DNA from: an uncultured Ruminococcus sp.
Lineage (GTDB): Bacteria > Bacillota > Clostridia > Oscillospirales > Ruminococcaceae
DNA: 30,079 bases
Direction: 5' to 3'
NCBI GenBank assembly: GCA_905199285.1
Contig: CAJKFZ010000004.1
Coordinates: 1-30,079, forward strand
A program made the position numbers and the translations under genes. The notes under the pieces were generated by a model. The model had not been told where the DNA came from, did not search any database, and saw nothing but the letters and a program-made list of their open reading frames with translations. Shown piece after piece: positions 15,577 through 25,413 of this stretch (its first letter is position 1; the number at the start of each line of letters is the position of its first letter).

Positions 15577-16416
15577 ATGAACAGCTTACTTGAAGTGGTT
15601 AAAAAAATTGCTGATAACTGTGAAATGCAATACAGCAATAATCCTGAAACAGACTACACAGATTCAGAAACAGGACTGATTTACTGCGGATTATGCTGCA
15701 CACCCAAACAGGCAAAGGTAATTTTATTGGGTGATGAGAGAATAATGAACTGCATTTGTCATTGTGAATCTGAACGCTATAAGCGTGAAGAAGCACAGAA
15801 AAAGTTCTATGAAAGAATCCGAAAAAACAAGGAAAACGGCAAGATTCCTGCAATGTTTGCAGATGCAGCAAGTGACAGGATTGATGATTACAAAAAGCGT
15901 ACATATGCTCAGAAATACGCACTGAAATTTGATGCTGTCGGAAACAACGGCTTTCTGCTTTACGGTGATGTTGGCACAGGAAAAAGCTACTTTGCAGCCT
16001 GTATTGCCAATGCTTTGCTGAATAAAGGCATGAGTGTACGTTGGCTGACTTCAATGCAGATTGTGGAAATGAGTGGATTCTTCAACAAGAGTGAATACGA
16101 TTCTTACCTTGAATCAATCGCATACCCTGATTTACTAATAATTGATGATTTAAGTGCTGAACGTGGTACGGATTATGCTTTGGAGCGTGTGCATGAGCTT
16201 GTTGATTACAGAATCAGCTCTTGTAAGCCTGTTATCGTTACAACAAATTTTGAACTGGCTTATATGAAAGAAACATCGGATTTACGCAGAAGAAGAACCT
16301 TTGACAGAATCTTTCAATGCTGTTTATCTTTAGGATTTCATGGTGTTTCCTATCGTCAGAAACAGGCTAAGGCAAATTTTGACGAAATTAGAAAATTGCT
16401 CGGCATAACAGAATAA
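15577..16416 (+). CDS. DnaC/IstB-like ATPase, helicase loader
   Basis: An intact 279-residue AAA+ protein. It has an N-terminal Cys-rich zinc-binding-like segment (CGLCC ... CICHC, about residues 38-64), Walker A GDVGTGKS (about 130-137), Walker B LLIIDDL (about 185-191) and sensor I VIVTTNF. That is the layout of DnaC-like loaders carried by ICEs and phages, which deliver the replicative helicase to the initiator complex. AAAGGAG precedes the start. It follows the Rep_O-like gene directly, forming a replication module. Its reading frame is clean. Confidence 0.88.
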   Translation: MNSLLEVVKKIADNCEMQYSNNPETDYTDSETGLIYCGLCCTPKQAKVILLGDERIMNCICHCESERYKREEAQKKFYERIRKNKENGKIPAMFADAASDRIDDYKKRTYAQKYALKFDAVGNNGFLLYGDVGTGKSYFAACIANALLNKGMSVRWLTSMQIVEMSGFFNKSEYDSYLESIAYPDLLIIDDLSAERGTDYALERVHELVDYRISSCKPVIVTTNFELAYMKETSDLRRRRTFDRIFQCCLSLGFHGVSYRQKQAKANFDEIRKLLGITE

Positions 16417-16446
16417 GCTGATTTCAGCGAAGGGAGGTGAAATATC

Positions 16447-16638
16447 ATGGCAAAGACGATTATCAATCAGGACGGTGACATTGTGAACTACTCCAATATT
16501 GCTGTAATCTACGTTGATGATGCTCCTGTGAATTTTGCAAGGGATATTGTTGACATGGAAACTGATGAGGATGAAACTGTAATTCCCGACGAAGAATTTG
16601 AGGACATCTGCTTCTTGCTGACACCATCACAGGAATGA
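16447..16638 (+). CDS. Small acidic protein of unknown function
   Basis: 63 residues, very acidic in the second half (DMETDEDETVIPDEEFED). The start MAKTIINQDGDIVNYSNI resembles a small protein common in clostridial mobile elements. A perfect GGGAGGTGA ribosome site is present. Its stop codon overlaps the ATG of the next small gene (ATGA). In relatives the two pieces may be one polypeptide, so a frameshift is also possible. Confidence 0.55.
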   Translation: MAKTIINQDGDIVNYSNIAVIYVDDAPVNFARDIVDMETDEDETVIPDEEFEDICFLLTPSQE

Positions 16639-16754
16639 ATTACATTCTCGGTGAGTATGACACGTTTGAGAAAGCAGAAGCAGCCAAGAAAAAACTTGTG
16701 GAATGGCTGTAGCGTGAAATGTATGGAGTTTATGACATGAACAAGGAGGATTAA
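16635..16754 (+). pseudogene. Small gene with an internal TAG, coupled to the preceding gene
   Basis: The frame reads MNYILGEYDTFEKAEAAKKK, then LVEWL, a TAG at 16710, then REMYGVYDMNKED and TAA. The sequence on both sides of the TAG is of one piece; reading TAG as Gln gives LVEWLQREMYG, a natural helix. Start and upstream stop overlap as ATGA. The function is unknown. It ends inside the ribosome site of pcfB. Confidence 0.5.
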
Positions 16755-16757
16755 CCT

Positions 16758-17237
16758 ATGCCGACAGATTTTGAAAGCGATGCAAAAAAGACAATAGATT
16801 TATCTGTTCAGGCTGAAAAGATGACGGCTGATATTCTCAAGGGTGCAATTTCAGAATTTTTTGACGGAAAAGCTGAGAAGAAAGGCAGAATGACCTATAA
16901 ACAGCTTGAAAACAAGTGCAAGTCAAAACTTGAAAGCATTGAGGTTACTGAAAACAATATCGGCAGTTTCCTCAGTACAGCAAAAAAATATGACCTTGAT
17001 TTCGCTTTGAAAAGGGATAAATCAACCAATCCTCCGACTTATCACGTTTTCATATCTGCAAACAACAACGAAAGTTTCGACAAGGCTTTTGCGGAGTATG
17101 CAGGAAAAATGCAGAATCAAATCAAAAATCGTGGCGAAATGAGCATAAATGCTCTGAAACGTGAAGCGAAGAAAATTGCTAAACAGCCACGCAAGAAGGA
17201 AAAGGTTCGTAAGAAAACAAAACAGATGTCGCATTAA
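16758..17237 (+). CDS. pcfB: PcfB-family protein (DUF3801)
   Basis: This 159-residue basic cytosolic protein is typical of PcfB, which in Enterococcus pCF10 and Tn1549-like elements is encoded just before the coupling protein and helps bring the relaxase-DNA complex to it. Visible features are a helical core with GRMTYKQLENK, ESIEVTENNIGSF and a Lys/Arg-rich tail (KQPRKKEKVRKKTK). The frame is intact, with AAGGAGG upstream. Its position directly upstream of virD4 supports the call. Confidence 0.85.
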   Translation: MPTDFESDAKKTIDLSVQAEKMTADILKGAISEFFDGKAEKKGRMTYKQLENKCKSKLESIEVTENNIGSFLSTAKKYDLDFALKRDKSTNPPTYHVFISANNNESFDKAFAEYAGKMQNQIKNRGEMSINALKREAKKIAKQPRKKEKVRKKTKQMSH

Positions 17238-17247
17238 GGAGGACTTT

Positions 17248-17319
17248 ATGTACTGTGAATCAATTATTCCATGTGCAAGGTCGGACTTCACTAAACGGAG
17301 GTACGGCTATGCAGATTAA
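17248..17319 (+). CDS. 23-codon leader-type ORF overlapping the virD4 start
   Basis: ATG 17248 is preceded by a perfect TAAGGAGGA ribosome site, and the 23-residue peptide begins MYCESIIPCARSDF. Its stop (17317-17319) lies just inside virD4, whose own AGGAGG is embedded in this frame. Termination here could reload ribosomes onto virD4. It could be a genuine small gene, a coupling leader, or a relic of an older start. Confidence 0.4.
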   Translation: MYCESIIPCARSDFTKRRYGYAD

Positions 17320-19255
17320 CTCAAAGAAGATAAAAAAGATACTTCTTGCAAGTATGCCTTATCTGATGTTTGCATATGCAGGAAACAAATTAAGCTATGC
17401 TTACAGAATTGCTGATGGTGATGGGTTTCAGGAGAAAATACTTCCATTCATGGAGAATATCGGCACATCATTTGCACAGATTCTTCTGAGCTTTAACATT
17501 ATTGATATTCTTGTTGGCGGTGTTGTTGCAGGTGTTATGAAAGCAGTTCTGTATTTCAAGGCAGAAAATAAAAAGAAATTTCGTGAGGGTGAAGAATATG
17601 GTTCAGTACGTTGGGGCAACTCAAAGGATATTGAGCCGTATATGGATTTAACCTGTTTTGAGAATAATGTCATTCTCACACAAACAGAAAGTCTGACACT
17701 TGGTAAACCGTCACATCCGAAATATGCAAGAAACAAAAATATCCTGATTATCGGTGGTTCAGGTTCAGGTAAGACAAGATTCTTTGTTAAACCGAACCTG
17801 ATGCAGTGCAGCTATATTGTTACCGATCCTAAAGGTACGGTATTGGTTGAATGCGGAAAAATGCTTCAAAAAGGCAGATTGGTTAAAGACGATAACGGAA
17901 AATCTTATTATCAGCCGTATAGAATCAAAGTTTTTAACACAATCGACTTTGCAAAATCCATGCATTATAACCCGTTTGCATATATTTCTGAAAAAAACAG
18001 AGAAAAAGATATTCTGAAATTCGTGGAAGTTCTCATAAAAAACACTTCATCAAGTCAGCAAAGCGGTGGTGATGATTTCTGGGTAAAAGCTGAAAAACTG
18101 CTGTATACAGCATATATTGCTATGATTTTCACGCTGAATCCTGAAGATGAACGCAACTTTGAAACGCTGATAGAAATGATAAACGATTCAGAAGCAAGAG
18201 AAGATGATGAAACCTTCAAAAATGCTGTTGATATTCAGTTTGAGTGTCTTGAAACGTGGCTGAATGGTGATCCGATTCCCGAACCTGAAAAGGATGAGGA
18301 TAATCCGGAAAATGAAGATGATGATTCCTATGAATTTATGAGAAACAACGATCCTACTGAGGAGCAAAGACGAATCGGAGCTTTTGCAATAAAACAGTTT
18401 AAGGCGTATAAGCTCGCCGCAGGAAAAACAGCAAAATCAATTATCATTTCCTGTTCCACAAGACTGGCTCCGTTTGCTATTGATGAGGTATTGGAAATTA
18501 CAAAATATGATGAGCTTCACCTTGATACGCTTGGTGATGAATTATCAGCATTGTTTGTTATCATTTCCGATACTGATGCCACATTCAACTTTCTTGTGGC
18601 GATTATGTATTCCCAGATGTTTAATCTGCTTTGCACCAAAGCTGACAACAGCAAGGGCGGCAAATTAAAATATCATGTCCGATGTCTGCTTGACGAATTT
18701 GCCAATATAGGCGAAATTCCGAACTTTGACAAGCTGATTGCAACTATCCGTTCAAGAGAAATATCAGCAAGTATTATCCTATAGGCAAAATCTCAGCTCA
18801 AAGCTATTTACAAAGATAATGCCGACACAATTGAGGGTAACTGCGATACAGTGCTTTTTCTTGGAGGTAAGGAAAAAACTACGCTTAAAGAGATTTCGGA
18901 AAGTCTTGACAAAGAAACTATTGACAGTTTCAATACGTCGAACACCAGAGGGCAGTCTGAAAGTTTCGGTCTGAACTATCAGAAGCTCGGTAAAGAGCTG
19001 AAAAGTCAGGACGAACTTGCAGTAATGGATGGCGGTAAGTGTATCTTACAGCTTCGAGGAGTGCGTCCGTTCTTCTCGGATAAATACGATATTACACGTC
19101 ACAAAAATTATCCCCTTCTGCTTGACTATGACGATAAAAACTACTTTGACATTGAATCATTTGTAACTGACAAAAAGATGTGTAAAAAGAGAGTTCGACA
19201 GAATGATAATGTTAATACGTTAAAATGCTCAGGTCAGACACAAAAATCCACATAA
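17309..19255 (+). pseudogene. virD4: VirD4/TraG-type conjugative coupling ATPase with one internal TAG
   Basis: The coupling protein pumps the relaxase-DNA complex into the type IV secretion channel. From ATG 17309 (AGGAGG upstream) there are about 648 codons in one frame. N-terminal membrane segments are followed by Walker A GGSGSGKT (about residues 149-156) and Walker B LLDEFANIG (about 460). A TAG at codon 492 (18782-18784) lies between SASIIL and AKSQLKAIYKDNADT. After it the family sequence continues intact (FLGGKEKTTLKEIS, QLRGVRPFFSDKYDITRHKNYPLL) to TAA. As I recall the family, this TAG occupies the Gln of IILQ-(S/A)-x-SQLKAIYKD. Terminated there, the protein would lack the C-terminal part of the motor; read through, it is full length. 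Confidence 0.92.
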
Positions 19256-19424
19256 GTCGCAGAAAGAGAAAAGGCTGTGTGAAGCTGTAAAACAACGAAT
19301 CTGTCAGCAATGGCAGTCGGTGAAGAACACGAAAAGATAAAAAAAGAGAGAATCGTGTGAAGCTGAACGGACAGTCTGATACAAACGTACAGACAATGAT
19401 TTTATTTGAAGGAGAATTTACCTT

Positions 19425-19841
19425 ATGGAAACAATGAACATCACAGCAGCAGAGTCTGCACAGACAACAAACGCAACCACAACTGAGCCTAAGCATAAGT
19501 GGCTCTCCAGATTCAGCCGTCACGCAAAGAAGGCAACTCTTTATGCAACTGCTTTTGCAACAATGGCAACTATGTGTACTACACAGGCTTTCGCCGCAAC
19601 AGGTGCAGTGGACACATCTTCTTTCATCACAACAGCCTGTACCGTACTCAAGTCCGTTATCTGTCTTATCGGTGGCGGTGTTGGTGTATGGGGAATCGTA
19701 AACCTCCTTGAAGGTTACGGAAATGATAACCCAGGCGCAAAGTCACAGGGCATGAAACAGCTTATGGCTGGTCTTGGACTTATTCTCCTCGCTACCGTCC
19801 TTGTTCCTGTACTCCAGAGCATGATGACAGGTGCAGTTTAA
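19425..19841 (+). CDS. Maff2-family small membrane protein of the conjugation apparatus
   Basis: An intact 138-residue protein with a Thr/Ala-rich N-terminus, a signal-peptide-like segment ending AFAA (about residues 45-60), and two transmembrane helices (about 70-90 and 108-130) with the glycine-rich GGGVGVWGIVNLLEGYG motif. This is the Maff2 family found between virD4 and virB6 in Tn1549-type elements, thought to be a VirB2-like pilin or channel component (inference). AAGGAG upstream. Codon use is optimised relative to its neighbours (many CTC, ACA, GCA), as expected for an abundant structural protein. Confidence 0.85.
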   Translation: METMNITAAESAQTTNATTTEPKHKWLSRFSRHAKKATLYATAFATMATMCTTQAFAATGAVDTSSFITTACTVLKSVICLIGGGVGVWGIVNLLEGYGNDNPGAKSQGMKQLMAGLGLILLATVLVPVLQSMMTGAV

Positions 19842-19949
19842 TCTGACCTTAAAACATCAGATTAGCTACATAGCGGTGGGTTTTGCGTTGCAATAATGGG
19901 TTTTGGATGAGCAATCTGCACTCCGAAAATGAAAGGGAGTGAAAAATAT

Positions 19950-20455
19950 ATGGGAGTAGTCAGCGATGCAATTGACAGCTTGGAGGACTGGCTTGAAGAT
20001 TTGTTTCAGGATGCAGTAAAGTCACAGTTTGACAGCATATCAGCAATGTTAAAAAACACATTTGATACAACAACAAACAGTAATGGTCTTATAAGCACTT
20101 TCTTACAAAACATCCTGCACAGTTTACAGGCTCATCATCAGGCGGAACAGCAATATGGTCTACAATAGAAACACTTTGCAACAATGTTGTAGTGCCGGTC
20201 GGTGGATTTATTCTCACAATCGTACTTCTGAATGATTTAATTCAGCCAATCATCAGAGGAAACAATTTCAAGGATTTTGATGATTCTATCTTTATAAAAT
20301 GGATTATCAAAGCCTTATGCGGTGTAATTCTTGTGTCGAATGTGTTTTATATCGCATCAGCTCTTTTTTCATTCGGCACGAATGTCTGCTCAAACGGACT
20401 AAGCACGTTGTTTGGTGCAGGCAGCTATTTATCAAGTACTCTCGTTCTGAAAAAA
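19950..20455 (+). pseudogene. virB6: VirB6-like channel protein, 5' part only, with a frameshift
   Basis: The start at 19950 (GGGAGTG upstream) gives MGVVSDAIDSLEDWLEDLF, the usual soluble start of the polytopic VirB6/TrbL-like protein of these elements. At about 20103-20105 one base is missing (TTCTT-ACA); restoring it continues into TKHPAQFTGSSSGG, IETLCNNVVVPVGGFILTIV and NNFKDFDDSIFIKWIIKA with two or three membrane helices. The homology stops near 20450 (STLVLKK), after about 165 residues of a normally near-300-residue protein, and runs straight into PrgI sequence. The C-terminal membrane part is deleted. Confidence 0.75.
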
Positions 20456-20456
20456 A

Positions 20457-20747
20457 TCAGCATTGACAGGATTGGATTTAGGAGGTGCGCCCGTATTCTT
20501 TCTGACAAGAGCTTCAATAGGAATGTCAGGAGCAATATTTGCAATGGGTGCTTGTGCTGCTCCTGCAATCATTTGCGGACTTTATAAGAAAAACGGAGTT
20601 TTTCTTGAAAAATAGGTTAAATATATGCGTGAGTATTTCACAAGACCAAGGAAGCGATTTTTCAAGACAAGCAATATATATGAATGTATTGAAAATCAGC
20701 TTAAATATACAAAAATAAAGAAGAAACTCAGGGATTCAGAGCGTTGA
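20457..20747 (+). pseudogene. prgI: PrgI-family protein, lacking its N-terminus and interrupted by TAG
   Basis: In the frame beginning TCA at 20457 the peptide GGAPVFFLTRASIGMSGAIF, followed by a second hydrophobic stretch and LYKKNGVFLEK, is the two-helix core of PrgI (relatives read GVPVFFLTRGSIG...YEKDGxPLEK). A TAG at 20613 separates it from VKYMREYFTRPRKRFFKTSN and NIYECIE, the normal PrgI C-terminal motif (RP..R.ykT.N.Y). The start codon and first 20-25 residues are missing: it is fused to virB6 across an A7 run (20450-20456) that leaves the two parts one base out of frame. Confidence 0.72.
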
Positions 20748-20771
20748 CTTCCTGATTAAAGGCGGTATTTG

Positions 20772-22887
20772 ATGAGCTTTAGAAAGAAAAATGTCAAAAT
20801 AAAGGATAACAAGGCATCTGCCGCAGTTATCATTGGCAAGCCGTCAAAACAACTTACCAAAGAAGAAAAAAAGATTCTGTCAGCAAGAATGGCAGAAATC
20901 AAAAATGAAAGCAAGAAAAATTCTTCAGTACAAAGTACAATTCCGTATAACACAATGTATCGTGACGGAATTTGTGAAGTGTCGGAAAACTTCTATTCCA
21001 TGACAGTACAGTTTTTTGATGCCAATTATTCAATTGCTGAATTTGAGGAGCAGAACAATATTTTTGATAAATACTGTGATATTATCAATCTTTTCGATAA
21101 TACTATCAGGTTTCAGCTGACATTTGAAAATCAGAATCGTTCAAAAGATAAGCTGATTAAAACAATTCAGATTCCGAATCAGGAAGATGATTTTAATGAT
21201 ATTCGTTCTGAGTATTCAAAAATGCTGACAGATAAACTTCTTAAAGGTTCAAACGGTCAGTCAGCAAGAAAATTTCTCACTTTCGGAATTGAAAGCACAT
21301 CATATAAATCGGCAAGAGCTAAACTCATGTCAATTAAAAATGATGTGATTAAGGGATTCAAGGTATTCGGAGTTGAAGCACAGGCTTTAAACGGAACAGA
21401 AAGACTTGAAGCTCGGTATTATGCTCTTAATCCATACGGCAGTCAGAATTTTGTGTTTGACTGGGACAGTATGCTTCATGCAGGGATGGACACAAAAGAT
21501 TTTATCTGTCCGAAGTCCTTTAAATTCAATAAGCAGAATTTTGAAATCGGCAATGCCTATGGTGCAGTATGGGGCATGAATATTCTTGCAGGAGAGCTTT
21601 CAGACGAGGTTCTGAAAGATTTTCTTGAAATGCAGAATTTATTCTGCGTAAATATCCACGTTAAACCTCTCGACCAGATTGAAGCATTGAAGTTTGTCAA
21701 GAAAAAGCTGACAAATGTTGAACAGATGAAGGTTGACGAACAGAAAAAGGCTTCACAATCGGGATATGATACAGATATTCTTCCACCGCAGATAAAAATG
21801 TACATTGATGATATTGAAAAGCTCCTTGCTGACCTTAACAGCAAGAACGAGAGATTATTTCATATTTCAATCAGCGTCAGAAGTTATGCAAAAAACAAAA
21901 ATGAACTTAAATTACAGAGTGAAATGCTGAAACGTATCTGTCAGAAAAATAACTGTCTTATGTTTCCTTACGATTACAGGCAGGAACAGACACTTGTTTC
22001 AACTCTGCCACTCTGTTACAACGAAATTCCCGTAAGCAGAGAAATGCACACTTAGGGTGTTGCAATTTTCGTTCCGTTTACAACAAAGGAACTGTTTCAG
22101 GACGGACAGGCTACATATTACGGTGTAAATATGCTTTCGGGCAATATGATTCGTGCCAACAGGTCCAGATTAAAGAATCCAAACGGACTTATACTTGGAA
22201 CACCGGGTTCGGGCAAGTCTTTCAGCGTAAAACGTGAGAATCTCGACTGTTTCCTTACAACTATTGATGATATTATCATCTGCGATCCCGAAGGAGAATA
22301 TTTCCCGCTTGTTCAGGCACTTCATGGACAGCTTATCAGAATTGCAAGTAATTCAGAACATCACATCAATCCTATGGATATAACGATAGACAGCTATCTT
22401 TTTGAAAATACTATGGAGGTTATCGCAAACAAGTCTGATTTTATTATCTCTCTTTGTGAGATTATTGTCGGGGGCAGATATGGTCTTTCATCGGAAGAAC
22501 GTTCTGTAATTGATAAGTGTGTACAGCGACTTTACAAGCAGTTTATTGAAAATGAGCCTACAGCAGATAAAATGCCGTTGCTTTCGGATTTACAGCGTGA
22601 GCTTGAAAATGAGGGCGAAGTTGCCCTGAGAGTATACAACTCTCTTGAAATGTTTGTAAACGGCTCTCAGAATCTTTTCAATCATCATACAAACATTGAT
22701 ATGTCAAACAGAATTATCTGCTTTGATATTAAGGAGCTGAGTAATCAGCTTAAAAAGGTCGGTATGCTTATCGTTCAGGATACTGTATGGAACAGAGTTT
22801 CCGAAAACAGAAATCTGAAAAAGATTACCCGTTACTATATTGATGAGTTTCATTTGCTTCTCAAAGAGGAACAGACAGCAAAATACA
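20772..22887 (+). pseudogene. virB4: VirB4-type conjugation ATPase, TAG-interrupted and C-terminally truncated
   Basis: This ATPase powers the type IV secretion channel from the cytoplasm. From ATG 20772 the frame reads through the N-terminal VirB4 domain, a TAG at 22053 (REMHT-stop-GVAIFVPFTTKEL), Walker A GTPGSGKS (about residues 476-483), CDPEGEY and Walker B YYIDEFHLLL (688-697). After KEEQTAKY (residue 705) the sequence no longer matches VirB4: the last 130 or so residues normally holding the Q-loop and motif C region are gone, and the frame continues without a stop into the next gene's product. Channel ATPase function is therefore doubtful even if the TAG were read. Confidence 0.88.
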
Positions 22888-25088
22888 GGCTTAAAAAGGC
22901 AGAAAATGTTATCTTCAAAGAGGAAAAATTCAAGCCTGAAAAAAGAAAAGTCCTCCGAAAGCTGATTGGTAACAAGGAAGAATTTCAGCTTAACAAAAGC
23001 AAATTCAGAAACAATGATAAAACAAATCTCGACAGAGCCTTCTATATAAGAAGAAAGCAGAAATATAAACAGGATAAGCGTAAGCTAAATTTTGAATTGA
23101 AACAGCTTAAATCTGAAAAGAAATTCCGAAATCTGACTTTGACAAATCAGAAAAAGATAGCTAAAAATTCAAATCCCGGTCTGCTGATTACAAAACCTGT
23201 GAAATACACAGGAAACCGAATGAAAGCATCTGCTTGGCAGAAAGCTGTAAATGAGGATCAGGATAATGATGTTCTTCATGCAATTGATTCCACAAAACGC
23301 AGAATTGTAGCTCCTGCCGTTCAGAAAGTCAGCAAACCGCAGCGATTACAGAATCAGCAGAAAAAGCGTGACAAGATTTCTGATAAAGATTCCAAATCAA
23401 AGGAAAAACTGCGAAAAAAGGACAATCGCCTTAAAGAAAAGCATGATAAACCAAAGAAGAAAAAGAAAGCTCAGAATAAAAAACGTCATAAATCTTCATT
23501 CGGTGAAAGATTCAAGGACGGATTAAAGGCATTTCTTCGATTTGTAAAGAATGTGTACACAGCAGAAGTGAAAAAATTCTTTCTGATACTAATTGCAGTA
23601 ATTCTGTTGATATTATTGCTTGTTGCACTGGTTGTAATGATGTTTTCGGGAGTTTCAAGCAGTTCGGGATTTATTCTCGGTACATATGCTGCACAGGATT
23701 ATGATTTGTCCGAAGCTGAAAAGTATTATACAAAACTTGCTTGGGATATGAATCAGAATGTCAAGCTAGTCGGTGATTCTTCAACTTGGAAAACAGGCTT
23801 GTCGAATCTTGGCATAAATACAAGCGGAATGAAAGATACACCTGATACTTTCCAATGGGGCAACAGCACAGTATACAACTGGACACCTGATTATGATTTT
23901 GATACATACAAGCTGTGGTGTTTCCTGTGTGCTTACTATTATGATTTTGATGCCGCCGACAATGGTGACATTAAATACTGGAAATATACAAACAGTACCG
24001 AACCCCTGATAAAAGAAATATTCGATGCTGAATATGAATTTGTCTGCAATTACGATAATACTTCCCATTGGGAATATCGCTATCACTTTGATGCAAGAGG
24101 ATATTATTCTATTGAGGATTCAGGTACAACAGGCAGTTACGGATACATTGATATTGCTTCTCCGTCAGCATTGCCTATGGGTGCTGTAACAGACGGAAAA
24201 AGACTGTTTTTTGACCTTTCCAATGGTGAGGTTCTGAACTACAATGACGGATATTCCGCAACAGGCTGGTATCTCAAGAATCAGTATGTTGATGATTACG
24301 ATAACAGCGGAACTTGTTTCGGCAAATGGTACACCAATGGTGAAACCTGTGGCTACGGCATTTGAGAAAACGGTAAACTTATCGTTCCGATTCCGTATGT
24401 CATTCCCGAACAAAACTGGTGCAGTTTTCTGAAAAAATATGACTGGAAAACGGATTGCAGACTTTATTACAGCGTAAAGCAGGAGATAACCTTTGACAAA
24501 GTAATTGGGGACAAGCTGAAATCTATGTCAAAATCATCTGAACGTCTGCAATATTATAAATTGCTTCTTGGTGAGGACAGTGGTCAGATGTATGGAAATC
24601 ATCAGACACTCCGAAATATGTTTGGCACAATGACAATTCACGATTTTACTGTTACAAACGGATTCGGCTATGATATGCAGAACTGGAATCAGACTCATTG
24701 CAAAATCAATAGTCTGCATGAAGGTCTTGATATTGTATTAAACGAAAATTCAAGGATTTATGCTCCTTTCGACTGCAAAATCTCAAAGATTGATGCTTCA
24801 AATCACAGCATTGTCCTCCGAAAAAATGACGTTGAATACTGGTATGACGGCAATGTCGGTACAAAGCGTGATACAGAGGTTTATCTATCAAATGTCAATC
24901 TCATAAGCAGTCTGTCTGAGGGAGATACAATCAAAGTCGGCGATTATTTCGCTTATTCAACAAGCAATAAGAATTGTGATAGTTCGGTTTCCGATAACTC
25001 CACAAGTCATTATGTGCATATAAAGGTAAAAATTGATACAGACGGAAGCGGTTGGGATTATGTTGATCCTCTGATTATTCTGTATTAA
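22888..25088 (+). pseudogene. CD1108-type membrane-anchored M23-like cell-wall protein, fused to VirB4, with internal TGA
   Basis: The part begins RLKKAENVIFKEEKFK, a very basic cytoplasmic region of about 230 residues, followed by a transmembrane helix (about 23578-23646, ILIAVILLILLLVALVVMMF). An extracellular lysozyme-like/helical region with many Trp and Tyr comes next, then a TGA at 24363 (GYGI-stop-ENGKLIVP). The M23-like domain has HEGLD (His and Asp of the H-x3-D pair, 24717-24731), but the usual HxH appears as H-Y-V-H (25008-25019), so zinc chemistry may be weakened. Such proteins open the wall during conjugation. There is no start codon of its own; it is in frame with virB4 over 1438 codons in total. 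Confidence 0.8.
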
Positions 25089-25101
25089 ATGAAGGGAGGA
25101 A

Positions 25102-25413
25102 ATGTATTTGATTCCTATTGAACAGAAGCTCCAAAGACTGCAAAAGAAGTCAGAACAGCTTGAAAAGGACATCAAGGACAAGACGGCTGAAAAAAAGCGG
25201 ATTGATACACAGATTGAGCTTTTAAGCTACTCACAGCTTAAAGCTGAAATTAGCAATCATGCAATGACATCAGACGATTTTGCCCGATATTCAAAGCTGA
25301 TTAAGAAAATGGAAGAAAACAGTGTTACCTTTGATGATATTGATTCCATGCTTGACAGCTTAACCGAAAACAACAGAAAAGAGGAAGTTTCAGATGAAAA
25401 ACAAATTTTTTAG
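25102..25413 (+). CDS. DUF4315-family coiled-coil protein
   Basis: 103 residues, almost entirely helical with a heptad pattern (QKLQRLQKKSEQLEKDIKDK), characteristic of DUF4315 proteins in Tn1549-like elements. Function unknown. GGGAGG lies upstream. It ends in TAG at 25411, 20 bases inside the next gene. In-frame reading beyond the TAG would give 46 codons of low-quality peptide, so here TAG looks like a true terminator. Confidence 0.82.
   Translation: MYLIPIEQKLQRLQKKSEQLEKDIKDKTAEKKRIDTQIELLSYSQLKAEISNHAMTSDDFARYSKLIKKMEENSVTFDDIDSMLDSLTENNRKEEVSDEKQIF

Noticed and set aside
22888..23560. The lysine-rich region as a new DNA-binding domain of VirB4
   Set aside because: Basic cytoplasmic tails are normal at the N-terminus of the membrane-anchored wall proteins encoded next in this element type, so a deletion fusion explains it.
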